Virus record (IMG/VR): IMGVR_UViG_3300009514_000888
Coordinates: 62,001-126,000 of that record
Source of the DNA: a virus
Length of the DNA stretch: 64,000 bases
Strand: one strand, 5' to 3'
Both the position numbers and the translations under genes were made by a program. Below, in pieces: positions 45,297 to 53,278 of this stretch. The notes under the pieces are model-generated. The model ran no database searches. It had not been told where the DNA came from and saw only the letters and a program-made list of their open reading frames with translations. How positions within the stretch are numbered: position 1 is the first letter of the stretch; every line of letters starts with the position of its first letter.

Positions 45297-45904
45297 GTAT
45301 CACGATTCCCCTTGCCTTCATTATGATGAATGCCATTGTCTTGTGGCTGATCATCGGGACCAAGGGATCAAAAGTCAACCCTGGTGCCCCTGGCAGCTCA
45401 ATACTGAAGCTGATGGTACTGTTGATGGCTAACTATTTTGCTATAGCCATTTGGCATTCCTTAGATAGCTATAAAGGATGGGCAACCCCGGATGCCTTAC
45501 CAGCGGAATTTGTGGTCATAGGAGCAGATGTGATAGAACCCAAGAAGACCACTGGCGATCCAGGATATGTATACTTGTGGATCAAAATCATAGACAAGGA
45601 TACGGATCAGGATCGCATATTGTCCTGGATGGGATATCATGCCGGTCCGGGGGAGCCTCGGGCCTATGCATTGCCATACTCTCGTAAACTTCATGAGCAA
45701 GTCAACCAGATACAACAGATGTTGCGTGACGGGAAAATGGTTAAGGGACAAAATGGAAAACCAGGAGAAGGCGACGGGATCAAGGACAAAGATGGCGACA
45801 AGGATGGCAGTAGTGGTGAAGGGGATATGAGTCAAGAGCAGGAAATAGAATTTCATGAGCTGAGGCCAGGATCATTGCCAGACAAGTATAAGAGACATCA
45901 TTGA
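45293..45904 (+). CDS. Membrane protein of the ExbB/ExbD-like cassette
   Basis: This encodes 203 residues with 4-nt overlaps to both neighbours. Two membrane helices (ITIPLAFIMMNAIVLWLIIG and LKLMVLLMANYFAIAIWHSL) are followed by a soluble domain of about 90 residues (EFVVIGADVIEPKKTTGDPGYVYLWIKIIDKD, WMGYHAGPGEPRAYALPYSR). A Gly/Asp/Lys low-complexity linker and an acidic end complete it. No family was recognised. Strict coupling to the two channel genes suggests a third component of the same complex. Confidence 0.65.
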   Translation: MSITIPLAFIMMNAIVLWLIIGTKGSKVNPGAPGSSILKLMVLLMANYFAIAIWHSLDSYKGWATPDALPAEFVVIGADVIEPKKTTGDPGYVYLWIKIIDKDTDQDRILSWMGYHAGPGEPRAYALPYSRKLHEQVNQIQQMLRDGKMVKGQNGKPGEGDGIKDKDGDKDGSSGEGDMSQEQEIEFHELRPGSLPDKYKRHH

Positions 45905-46116
45905 TGATTTGGGCAGTTATTGATTTAGGGAACAACGAGCAGGTCGTGCATCGCAAGGACATCTTGTATGTAATGCTTAGTAGAGAGCAATACAGACCTC
46001 TGAGCTGGCAGGTGTTAATGGAATGGGAGGACGAGGAGATGGAGGGCTTCCTGTATTCTATGCAGGCGGCGGGTGCCTCTGACCCTGTAATTACTTATCC
46101 CTACAAAATGGAATGA
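45904..46116 (+). CDS. Small acidic protein in the cassette
   Basis: This encodes 70 residues. It starts in an overlap with the preceding stop and ends in an overlap with the E1-like gene. The sequence begins MIWAVIDLGNNEQVVHRKD and has an acidic middle (VLMEWEDEEMEGFLYSM). No family was recognised. Its position directly before a ThiF-type enzyme makes it a possible partner, but it does not end in a Gly-Gly tail like a ubiquitin-like substrate. Confidence 0.6.
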   Translation: MIWAVIDLGNNEQVVHRKDILYVMLSREQYRPLSWQVLMEWEDEEMEGFLYSMQAAGASDPVITYPYKME

Positions 46117-46997
46117 TATTTGACTACGAAACTGCTTTCTCCCGTAACCTTGGATGGTTGACTCTTGATGAGCAGCAAATTCTAAGGGGGAAATGTGTCG
46201 CCATTGCTGGGTTGGGCGGCGTAGGCGGGCATTACTTATTAACATTAGCCAGGATGGGTATCGGTTCGTTTCGCATATCTGATATTGACGATTTTGAGTT
46301 AGAAAACTTTAATCGACAAATGGGAGCAACTTTGCGGACAATTGGGAACCCCAAGGTAGGTATTTTGCGAGATCAAGCCCTGGATATCAACCCAGAATTG
46401 AATATAGAGATATTCCCCAATGGCGTGTTCCGATACAATGTGTCGGATTTTTTGAGAGGCGCAGATATCTTTGTAGATGGATTTGACTTGTTTGCCATAC
46501 AAGAGCGACAAGACACTTTTGCCATGTGTCATAGAATGAAGATGCCTGCCATTACCTCCGCGCCGCTTGGGATGGGGGCATCCTGCATTTCTTTCTTCCC
46601 GGACAAAATGACTTTTGAAGAATATTTTCGCCTAGAAGGGCATTCCCCGGTCGAGCAGCTGATCAGGTTTTTGGTGGGCATGTCTCCTCGCGCTTTGCAT
46701 GCCAAATATCTCGCAGACTTTTCTCACATTGACTTCGAAAACCGGCAGGTGCCTTCGACGGCAATGGGCTGTTATTTGGCGGCAGGCTGGGTGGGCGCTC
46801 AGGTAGTCAAGATTCTTCTGGGTCGCAGGGGCATGAAATATGCGCCTCATATTTATCATTTCGATGCCTATCGTGGCATGATGAAACATTCTTGGCGTCC
46901 ATTCGGCAATAACAACCCTTTACAGAAGATTATCTTGAGCCTGGCTCGCCGTAAATACGCCAGATTATCTAGGCAAATAAAGAAGGAATTGTCCTAG
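46113..46997 (+). CDS. E1-like ThiF/MoeB/HesA family adenylyltransferase
   Basis: This encodes 294 residues. The Rossmann ATP-binding motif GLGGVGGHYLLTLARMG (about residues 33-49) is followed by SDIDDFELENFNRQMGA, the family's conserved Asp/Asn/Arg region, and a later MPAITSAPLGMGAS. Enzymes of this family adenylate the C-terminus of a small protein or peptide (ThiS, MoaD, ubiquitin-like) or act on tRNA (TcdA). No CxxC zinc motif was seen. The C-terminal 100 residues are basic. It closes the cassette and is followed by a well-spaced new translation start. Confidence 0.85.
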   Translation: MIFDYETAFSRNLGWLTLDEQQILRGKCVAIAGLGGVGGHYLLTLARMGIGSFRISDIDDFELENFNRQMGATLRTIGNPKVGILRDQALDINPELNIEIFPNGVFRYNVSDFLRGADIFVDGFDLFAIQERQDTFAMCHRMKMPAITSAPLGMGASCISFFPDKMTFEEYFRLEGHSPVEQLIRFLVGMSPRALHAKYLADFSHIDFENRQVPSTAMGCYLAAGWVGAQVVKILLGRRGMKYAPHIYHFDAYRGMMKHSWRPFGNNNPLQKIILSLARRKYARLSRQIKKELS

Positions 46998-47036
46998 AAA
47001 AATAGTATTATTACATAGGAGATAAGGAGGGAAGAG

Positions 47037-47285
47037 ATGCGTAAACTTTGGCATTTCATCGGTATGCTATTCGGATTTTGCGTTCGTCCCAAAGGGCGAG
47101 AATGGGTCTTGGTAGACAAGACTGTTTTGCCGTCTGCTTGGCAGCAGATGATTGACAAAGGACTGACGCCGAGGACCGTGGATACGACAGAAGCAGGCGC
47201 AACATTTTTCCGCAACAAAGTAGTTTATACGTATCGTTGCAGGAGAACGAAAGAAGTAAAAAAAGTCGTAGAGTATAATCCTTGA
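47037..47285 (+). CDS. Small basic protein
   Basis: This encodes 82 residues with a strong AAGGAGGGA site before the ATG. An N-terminal hydrophobic patch (LWHFIGMLFGFCV) precedes a basic beta-rich stretch (RPKGREWVLVDKTVLP, FFRNKVVYTYRCRRTKEVKKV). No family was recognised. The strong ribosome binding site suggests high expression, as for the two paralogues that follow. Confidence 0.62.
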   Translation: MRKLWHFIGMLFGFCVRPKGREWVLVDKTVLPSAWQQMIDKGLTPRTVDTTEAGATFFRNKVVYTYRCRRTKEVKKVVEYNP

Positions 47286-47337
47286 TTTTCACAGAAATTA
47301 AGACCCAAGTTGTATAAAGCTTGCGAGTCTTAGAAGG

Positions 47338-47362
47338 AGTACTGCCTACGTAGATGGTAGTA
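47338..47362 (+). other. Hairpin in the leader of the paralogue pair
   Basis: GTACTGCC and GGTAGTAC arms (one G-U pair) flank a 9-nt loop in the 138-base leader before 47424. A TATAAAG stretch lies just upstream at about 47312 and may be part of a promoter; this is weak. Confidence 0.4.
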
Positions 47363-47423
47363 CATACCTAGATCAGCTGATCAAAAATATCAGTAAGCCA
47401 CAAACCTAATAGGAGGGTACGAA

Positions 47424-47843
47424 ATGGCTGAATTGCTCCCTGAATCCGGAGAAGAGATCAATCCTCGTAAGGGCGAGGATAATTACCAGATTCTCTTCAA
47501 CAATGCCAAGCTGACCTACGATAAGTTTCTGGATATCATCTCTCGCGAGAGTGTACGTTCCAGCGACCATTCTGCTCAGTTGAACAACATTGCTGTTCAG
47601 CACTTGCAGAATGCCGTAGAGAATGCTAACCTGATTTCCAAGAACAGCATTGTTAACCTTGACCTGTGCGACAAGCACGCCATGAACAACTTCGCTCTGA
47701 GCGTTAATAAGCTCTGGAATCTTGAGGTTCCCGAGGCTGCAAGCCAGGCTGAAGTTCTGAAGGCTGTTGGCATGGATCAGGCCACTATCGCTGCTATTCA
47801 GGCTGCCGTCGTTGCGGCTGTCCAGAATGCAGTCGCTAAGTAA
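47424..47843 (+). CDS. Tandem paralogue A, function unknown
   Basis: This encodes 139 residues with an AGGAGGG site. The sequence is helical and Asn/Ala-rich: NPRKGEDNYQILFNNAKLTYDKFLDIISRES, then HAMNNFALSVNKLWNLEVPEAASQ and an Ala-rich end (ATIAAIQAAVVAAVQNAVAK). It is clearly homologous to the next gene; the pair shares NPRKGEDNYQ, LTYDKFLD, LQNAVENAN and QATIAAIQ. No known family was recognised. The strong signals and the hairpin between the genes suggest a highly made, perhaps structural or decoy, protein. Confidence 0.78.
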   Translation: MAELLPESGEEINPRKGEDNYQILFNNAKLTYDKFLDIISRESVRSSDHSAQLNNIAVQHLQNAVENANLISKNSIVNLDLCDKHAMNNFALSVNKLWNLEVPEAASQAEVLKAVGMDQATIAAIQAAVVAAVQNAVAK

Positions 47844-47855
47844 TTGGTAATCCAC

Positions 47856-47881
47856 GTTATAGCCGGGAAACCGGCTATAAC
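47856..47881 (+). terminator. 11-bp stem with GAAA tetraloop between paralogues
   Basis: A perfect inverted repeat GTTATAGCCGG / CCGGCTATAAC closes a GAAA loop. Only GGTTTTG follows, so it may be a weak terminator, an RNA-processing site or a stability hairpin separating the two paralogues. Confidence 0.7.
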
Positions 47882-47928
47882 GGTTTTGTTAACGTTAACG
47901 TCCACTTGATATCAAGGAGAACGAAGAG

Positions 47929-48399
47929 ATGGCTGAAACGATTGAAAATGGCGAGACTCTGAATCCTGAGTCCGGAGAGGAAGTAAATCCCCGTAAGGGA
48001 GAGGATAACTACCAGAACTTGTTCAACAACTCTAAGCTCACGTATGACAAATTCCTCGACCTGATTACGCGCGATAGCCATCGCAGTAGCGATCATGGCG
48101 CGCAGATGAATCACATTGCGATGCAGGCGCTTCAAAATGCTGTTGAAAATGCAAATATGTTAGCGAAGAACAATCTTACCAATGCTGACCTGCTGAATAA
48201 GCACAGTATGAATAATTTTGCGGTAGCCACCGATAGGATGTGGAACCTAGAAGTGACGGAGGCTGCTTCTATGTCCAGTCTGCTTAAGGCGTCTGGCATG
48301 AACCAGGCCACCATTGCGGCTATACAGTCCCTAATTGTCAAGACTGTTCAAGACACGTTGGCAAATATGGCTGCCGGTGACGAAGACGGCGGCGAGTGA
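47929..48399 (+). CDS. Tandem paralogue B, function unknown
   Basis: This encodes 156 residues with an AAGGAGA site. It is homologous over its full length to the preceding gene, with a 13-residue N-terminal addition and an acidic tail (AAGDEDGGE). Conserved blocks are NPRKGEDNYQ, LTYDKFLD, RSSDHGAQMNHIA, LQNAVENAN and NNFAVATDRMWNLEV. The two arose by tandem duplication and have since diverged. Function unknown. A strong terminator ends the unit. Confidence 0.78.
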   Translation: MAETIENGETLNPESGEEVNPRKGEDNYQNLFNNSKLTYDKFLDLITRDSHRSSDHGAQMNHIAMQALQNAVENANMLAKNNLTNADLLNKHSMNNFAVATDRMWNLEVTEAASMSSLLKASGMNQATIAAIQSLIVKTVQDTLANMAAGDEDGGE

Positions 48400-48426
48400 A
48401 AGGGCTAAATGCCTAAACAGAAATCT

Positions 48427-48455
48427 AGCCCCGCTCTATGAGCGGGGCTTTTTTT
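48427..48455 (+). terminator. Rho-independent terminator after paralogue B
   Basis: A perfect 10-bp stem (AGCCCCGCTC / GAGCGGGGCT) with a TAT loop is followed by a T run. Confidence 0.95.
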
Positions 48456-48504
48456 CGTGCGATAATTTGCCGATAGAAACCAGAGACAACAGACGGAGAC
48501 AATC

Positions 48505-48918
48505 ATGCTATCCTCTACCATTGTTGATGAAGCGTTCAAGCCTATCGTTTTTGGGCTTGATTTAGGCGCGTTGCTCGTTTTGGGATGTTTTGTGGCTTAT
48601 GCTGCTTTGACGCTAGTGGTCTTCTGGAAGGCGCATGAGAAGGGCAAGAGATGCGGCGTCTATGAAGGCTACTCCACTGGATACCAGGCAGGACAATCGC
48701 CAGAACCAGAACCAGAACCAGAAGCAGAACCGTCACTGGAGCCCCTGCTAGAGATGGACCCGGAGCCAGCAAAGACGGTTCGAAGAACTGTCAAGGTCAG
48801 GACGAGCAAGAAAGGAGAGCAGACCGCAGTGGCTCCCAAGCGAAGGGGCAGACCTCCTGGGTCTAAGAATAAGAAAAAAACTCCAGCCAAGAAAGCCTCT
48901 CACAAAAAGAGGGATTAG
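48505..48918 (+). CDS. Membrane protein with AT-hook-like basic tail
   Basis: This encodes 137 residues. A membrane helix (residues about 17-42, LDLGALLVLGCFVAYAALTLVVFW) is followed by a Tyr/Gly hinge and a Pro-Glu repeat (PEPEPEPEAEP). A very basic C-terminus contains KRRGRPPGSKNKKK, a classical AT-hook for minor-groove binding to AT-rich DNA. The layout suggests a protein that tethers DNA to the inner membrane. Whether it acts on phage or host DNA is unknown. The Pro-Glu part may be a rigid spacer. Confidence 0.75.
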   Translation: MLSSTIVDEAFKPIVFGLDLGALLVLGCFVAYAALTLVVFWKAHEKGKRCGVYEGYSTGYQAGQSPEPEPEPEAEPSLEPLLEMDPEPAKTVRRTVKVRTSKKGEQTAVAPKRRGRPPGSKNKKKTPAKKASHKKRD

Positions 48919-48960
48919 CCCTATGGGTGGGCAAGGTATGCATAGGAAAGGATGCGAATT

Positions 48961-49068
48961 ATGGTTTGGTTTATCCTGGGGTTCGTATGCGGCGTCTTGT
49001 TTGCCCTTCCCGCACGCGCTTTGTGGGGCAATCTTATGCGCTGGATCAATAAGAAACTGGACAAATAA
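48961..49068 (+). CDS. Very small membrane protein (35 aa)
   Basis: This short gene has an AAAGGA site before the ATG. The protein begins with one membrane helix (MVWFILGFVCGVLFALPA) and ends with a basic amphipathic helix (LMRWINKKLDK). Single-helix proteins of this size in phages often modulate membrane complexes. No family was recognised. Confidence 0.6.
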   Translation: MVWFILGFVCGVLFALPARALWGNLMRWINKKLDK

Positions 49069-49140
49069 AGATCAATCGAGCACCAGCGCATAGCCAGGTT
49101 CGAAAGAAAGACTAATTGTTCGTGCCTCCTGTCGCTTCAT

Positions 49141-49177
49141 AACAAGCCCAGCGTTTTCTCGACGTTGGGCTTGTTTT
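49141..49177 (+). terminator. Probable terminator before the sugar island
   Basis: AACAAGCCCAGCG and CGTTGGGCTTGTT arms (one G-U pair) flank an 8-nt loop, with a T run after the stem. It separates the preceding genes from the glycosyltransferase block. Confidence 0.8.
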
Positions 49178-49198
49178 TTGTCGATATCTAATTATGCC

Positions 49199-50584
49199 AT
49201 GAAGTTTATCAACGAGACGAAAAACACTGTTTACCTACATGATATAGATAAGCATATAACTTACCAGGGAGATGAGCCTCAGGAGATAGATGCAGATACT
49301 ATTTTGAAGTCTCATGGCTTCCAAAAGCTAGTAGAGATAGGGAAGTTCAGGATCGTATCTATTGGCTCTAGTCGCATAGAGAAAAACCTGCTGCGAATAC
49401 AGAAAATGAAGATTGTTAATGCCCATCCTGTTGTCACTGAAAACCAGCACATAGCAACGGACCTGGAGGTCCTGATCAAAGGACACTTCCTGGAAGCCGG
49501 AGGATATGCCAAGGTGAACCGGAACCTCGCGCTTGGGTTGCAGAAATTGGGTGTCAACGTCAAGGTGGATATCGTAGGCGGCACAAAGTCAGAATTGACA
49601 GCACAGGAGATGAAATCTATTCTGAGGCTCAGGGGTAAGCCCAGCCGTAATGCTATTCGATTGGACAGCGTAGTCCCCACGTTTGGCGTCTGTAGTCCAG
49701 GGAAGCACAAGATACTCTATACGACGGTCGAGGCTCATTCGGTCCCAGATCAATTCATAGAAGCCGCAAATATATATGACGAAGTCTGGGTAACATCCAA
49801 CTTTTGCGCGGATATTCTAACGAAATCAGGACTTGCAAAGCCTGTATTTGTTTTGCCAGATTCGATAGATACATCCCTATATACCGAGGAAGGGGAAGAA
49901 TACGAGTTCCAGCCATCTCTTAGCAACCATTTTGTGTTTGTAAGTGTATTTGGTTGGTCTTATCGCAAGGGATACGATGTCCTGCTGAAAGCATATTTGC
50001 GGGAATTCAGCGGAGATGATCCTGTTACATTGTTGCTGGTTAGCCGATTCCAGAACCGCTCATCCAATAGACAGCATATTAAAGATGAGGTATCTTCCTA
50101 TATCAGGCAATATGGGGGCGATAACCCGCCCAATATTGTGCGATGCTCCAAAGTGATACCAGAACATCAGATGCCGTCTTTATATCGGGCATGTGATGCG
50201 TTTGTGCTTTTTACTCGCGGCGAGGGATTTTCTCTTTGTTATCCAGAGGCATCGTTGTGCGGTTTGCCTATTATTGGCACCAATTGTAGCGGGCAAACTA
50301 TGTTCTTGAATCATCAGAACTCTTATCTTTTGGAGCCAGATCGATTTGCCAAGATGCCGCCTGGGAAGATGCATGTGCATTACTGGGACAATCAAGTCTT
50401 CCCCGTGTTAACATCCGATGAAGTTATTGATGAGGCCGGCGGGCTCATGAGAGCAGTATATGAGGATGTCATAACAGCAGTTAAGAAAAATGACAAGCTA
50501 CAGAAGTGGGTAAGAGAGAATTACCCGATAGAAACAGTCGCCCAGAAAGCGAAGGATCAGCTGTTAAGGAATTGGAGACCATAA
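49199..50584 (+). CDS. Glycosyltransferase family 4 protein
   Basis: This encodes 461 residues from the ATG at 49199. A GT-B fold is indicated by the donor-side motifs: VFGWSYRKGYDVLLKAYLREF and, near the C-terminus, GEGFSLCYPEASLCGLPIIGTNCSG (the EX7E-type region). Before this lies GHFLEAGGYAKVNRNLALGL, the acceptor-side glycine-rich loop. The first 90 residues are an extra domain. The enzyme would transfer a sugar from a nucleotide donor onto a surface glycan or protein. Confidence 0.85.
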   Translation: MKFINETKNTVYLHDIDKHITYQGDEPQEIDADTILKSHGFQKLVEIGKFRIVSIGSSRIEKNLLRIQKMKIVNAHPVVTENQHIATDLEVLIKGHFLEAGGYAKVNRNLALGLQKLGVNVKVDIVGGTKSELTAQEMKSILRLRGKPSRNAIRLDSVVPTFGVCSPGKHKILYTTVEAHSVPDQFIEAANIYDEVWVTSNFCADILTKSGLAKPVFVLPDSIDTSLYTEEGEEYEFQPSLSNHFVFVSVFGWSYRKGYDVLLKAYLREFSGDDPVTLLLVSRFQNRSSNRQHIKDEVSSYIRQYGGDNPPNIVRCSKVIPEHQMPSLYRACDAFVLFTRGEGFSLCYPEASLCGLPIIGTNCSGQTMFLNHQNSYLLEPDRFAKMPPGKMHVHYWDNQVFPVLTSDEVIDEAGGLMRAVYEDVITAVKKNDKLQKWVRENYPIETVAQKAKDQLLRNWRP

Positions 50585-51273
50585 TGTTAGCTGTGGTAGA
50601 CCCGTCTCGGCACACGATAATCTTGTATGGGAGCTTTGGGGAAAGGGCTTTTACTTTTTCCCAGGTTCGAGAGTTCGAGGCGGCATTCGACAGAACTCCC
50701 ATGACTTATGTGACAGCCGCGATTCATACATCAGGGGCAGAGGTCGCAAACCTGGTGCGCAGCATGAGTGAGGGGCCTGCCACGGATGCGCCGACAGAAC
50801 CCGTGAGTCAGTTCTACTATCTTCGTTCGACAGCCAAGGGTTCATGCGTTATTAGTGGAACTAGCTTATCGTTTACAGGGCCAAGCGATGCCAAGAGGCT
50901 TGACGAAGACTTGGTTCAATTAATTCAGAATAGCGATGTTTTGCAGAACCTTATCAAGCAGGGAAGGCTTGAGATCATTAGCGAGCATCAATTCAAACAG
51001 GTTTGCAGAGATCATCAGGCGTATCTATCTAAAAGACATAAGCTAGAGCATTTGCGGGATAAGAAGGAATTGGATTCTATCCTGATCCAGAATGATAAGC
51101 CTGGGTCAGCGTTAGAGGTAGCGATTGGGGGGCGTCCAGACCCAGACGATATTGTCGTCACAGAGGATATGACGGAAGATATAAACAAAGGACGTAGGTC
51201 TTTGGAAGATTTGAATCCTGATGATTTAACGCCGGAAGAATTAGCATCTCTTTATGGCGGGGATTTCGCGTGA
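50584..51273 (+). CDS. Hypothetical protein in the sugar island
   Basis: This encodes 229 residues; the ATG at 50584 overlaps the preceding stop, and longer frames upstream run through the glycosyltransferase. It is alpha/beta in character (HTIILYGSFGERAFTFSQVREFEAAFD), with a highly charged C-terminal third ending DLTPEELASLYGGDFA. No family was recognised. Translational coupling on both sides suggests it works with the adjacent glycosyltransferases. Confidence 0.65.
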   Translation: MLAVVDPSRHTIILYGSFGERAFTFSQVREFEAAFDRTPMTYVTAAIHTSGAEVANLVRSMSEGPATDAPTEPVSQFYYLRSTAKGSCVISGTSLSFTGPSDAKRLDEDLVQLIQNSDVLQNLIKQGRLEIISEHQFKQVCRDHQAYLSKRHKLEHLRDKKELDSILIQNDKPGSALEVAIGGRPDPDDIVVTEDMTEDINKGRRSLEDLNPDDLTPEELASLYGGDFA

Positions 51274-52004
51274 CAGATATTTTGGTTGTTCATCTTGGCT
51301 CTGTGTCCGAGAATGTGGTCGCATCATCCATTTTGCGCGGTCTTTGTAAGAAATATAAGAATCCCAACATCTACTGGGTGGTTGCCAATCAGGACGCTCT
51401 CGGCTTGTGGCGACATAATAAGGATGTCCGTCGATCCATCATGCTTGATGAGTTTGTCAAACATGGGCCTCACAAGGTGGATGTCCTGATTAATTTACAC
51501 CCTAGCTTTGCCAATGATGATTGCATGTCTATTGATGCCGAAGAGCGCATGGGTTTTAATATTAACGAGGGCGCTTCGCATCTGGCCAAAGCCATGTATG
51601 GATATGAAGATAGCAAAATGAGCCTGTTTCAGATTTACTATCGCTTGGCAGGCATGAGATGGAGGGGATCGGGGTATGGCCTGGGATACTTTCCCCAGAC
51701 TAAGAGTAAGAAGAAAAGAGCCGGTATAGCAGTTGCCAACAGTAATTTGAGGCATTATATACTGCCGAAATTAAACTTATCATCGATGACGCTATGGGTT
51801 GTTCCGTTTCGAAAGAATGTATTCCGAAAGATGGATGAGATCAATAGATGTGGCACGATTGTCACAGATGATATGCTTACATTACACTTGTCAATCTTTC
51901 TTCGCAAGTATGTTTACTTCCTGGAGACCATGCCCTTGAATATACGAACAGAGTTTTTCGGCAAAGGACAGGTTTACTCTGTTCCTATGAGCTTACTGAA
52001 ATGA
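51270..52004 (+). CDS. GT9-like (heptosyltransferase-type) protein
   Basis: This encodes 244 residues from a GTG that overlaps the previous stop. The N-terminus (ILVVHLGSVSENVVASSILRGL) resembles heptosyltransferase/GT9 enzymes, which begin with a short beta strand and a GD-type loop. The C-terminal half is shorter than in true heptosyltransferases, and the donor-binding region is weakly conserved. It may be a divergent or partial GT9 domain. Confidence 0.6.
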   Translation: MTDILVVHLGSVSENVVASSILRGLCKKYKNPNIYWVVANQDALGLWRHNKDVRRSIMLDEFVKHGPHKVDVLINLHPSFANDDCMSIDAEERMGFNINEGASHLAKAMYGYEDSKMSLFQIYYRLAGMRWRGSGYGLGYFPQTKSKKKRAGIAVANSNLRHYILPKLNLSSMTLWVVPFRKNVFRKMDEINRCGTIVTDDMLTLHLSIFLRKYVYFLETMPLNIRTEFFGKGQVYSVPMSLLK

Positions 52005-52813
52005 GCAAAAGTCACAAGTACACTATTGTAGGAAATCAGACCGCCAATATCCTGGACGACATGGAGCACCCTTTCTATTACCGATCTGAATGCTTCGGAT
52101 TCGGTGAGCGGCAGGTAGGGAAGGGCGTTCGCATATGTATTATAGATACTGGGGTGCCGAGACACAAGGACTTGATCTCCGTGGCAGGCGGAGTGGACCT
52201 GAGTGATGTGTCCGTGACTTCCCGAGATACAGTTGGTCATGCCACTATGTTATCTGGTATCATTGGGGCCTGTAATCCAGATACGCTCGTTGGCATTGCT
52301 CCAGCCGCAGAACTCATCTATGCCAAAGCGGTTAACTCATATGGTAGTTGTCAATATAATGCTCTGATAGCTTCTGTGCTGTGGGCTATCATTAAGAAGT
52401 CTGATATTATCTTGATGTCACTGGGATCATCCACGGATTACTCTGTTTTTCATGATGCCATCAAAAAGGCTCACGGCCATAACGTGGCAGTGATTGCAGC
52501 GGCTAGCCAGGATGGTCAATCGCTTGCTTATCCTGCCAGATACCCAGAAGTATTTGCGGTGGGGGTTGGTAAAAGAACTAAGAGAAAGTCTCGCAAGCCA
52601 GATGATCCTAATTTGTCCGTTCCTATAGAGGAATACTATACAACCTATTTGGGACATACCTATGTCAAGAGTTATGGGGCCAGTCTGGCTGCGGCGCTGA
52701 CAGCTGGTTTGGCTGCTCTGGTCATTGAGAAAAGGACATTATTGGGAGAGGAGAGTATTCCGGTAGATAGTATTTATGAGGAATTGTCGTTTCTCAAATA
52801 CAAGGCTAGATAA
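52001..52813 (+). CDS. Second subtilisin-like protein, degenerate active site surroundings
   Basis: This encodes 270 residues and overlaps the previous gene by 4 nt. S8 fold signatures are present with Asp49 (IIDTG), His80 (VGHATM, where subtilases have HGTH) and Ser228 (GASLAAA, where GTSMA is usual). The oxyanion-hole AAGN is replaced by AAASQ. There is no signal peptide and no prodomain of usual size. It may be a protease with altered specificity or an inactive relative. It is much shorter than the intact subtilase at 34865. Confidence 0.72.
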   Translation: MSKSHKYTIVGNQTANILDDMEHPFYYRSECFGFGERQVGKGVRICIIDTGVPRHKDLISVAGGVDLSDVSVTSRDTVGHATMLSGIIGACNPDTLVGIAPAAELIYAKAVNSYGSCQYNALIASVLWAIIKKSDIILMSLGSSTDYSVFHDAIKKAHGHNVAVIAAASQDGQSLAYPARYPEVFAVGVGKRTKRKSRKPDDPNLSVPIEEYYTTYLGHTYVKSYGASLAAALTAGLAALVIEKRTLLGEESIPVDSIYEELSFLKYKAR

Positions 52814-52825
52814 AAGGCGAAGAAT

Positions 52826-53242
52826 ATGCCCAAAGAGGATAATACAAAATCATCTCCTGACGAGAATATTTCCGAGCAGAACGCTGGACAGGATGAGATT
52901 ATCAGATTGATGAAAAACCTTCACCAGGCTGAAATACGAGTCGTGAAGAATGACATAGAAGAAGTGAAAAATCAGATTGCGGCTGTTGAGGAAAGACTCA
53001 ATGTCAAGCTGGACCAAATAGACATGGCCCTTCGCGGCAATACCAAGGATGGGGCTACGAACGGGATCGGCCTGTTTGAGCAGTATCGTCGTATGAGAAC
53101 CAATCTCAAGATCATTGCTCTTGCAGTGTTTGTGCTGTATGGCGCGAAAATATACGGGTTGACTCTTGAAAATTTCGTTAAGAACCTCTTCTCCGGAGAG
53201 CAAACCTCTTCCCACGTAGAGAAAGAAATGGAATCAGAATAG
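52826..53242 (+). CDS. Coiled-coil membrane protein
   Basis: This encodes 138 residues. A long charged helix (about 25-85, EIRVVKNDIEEVKNQIAAVEERLNVKLDQID) is followed by one membrane segment (LKIIALAVFVLYGAKIYGL, about 97-115) and an acidic end. The layout resembles phage spanin, holin-associated or tail-chaperone membrane proteins, but no family match is recognised. Confidence 0.62.
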   Translation: MPKEDNTKSSPDENISEQNAGQDEIIRLMKNLHQAEIRVVKNDIEEVKNQIAAVEERLNVKLDQIDMALRGNTKDGATNGIGLFEQYRRMRTNLKIIALAVFVLYGAKIYGLTLENFVKNLFSGEQTSSHVEKEMESE

Positions 53243-53278
53243 CATATCGTTTGGCCGATTCACACTGGGGAGATTCCC

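Noticed and set aside
43861-46997. Zorya defence system
   Set aside because: The channel pair resembles ZorA/ZorB in principle, but ZorC/D/E-type helicase or nuclease genes are absent and the ExbD-like protein lacks an OmpA-type domain.
47338-47881. CRISPR-like repeats around the paralogue pair
   Set aside because: The repeats are hairpins and gene duplication; there is no regular repeat-spacer series and no cas gene.
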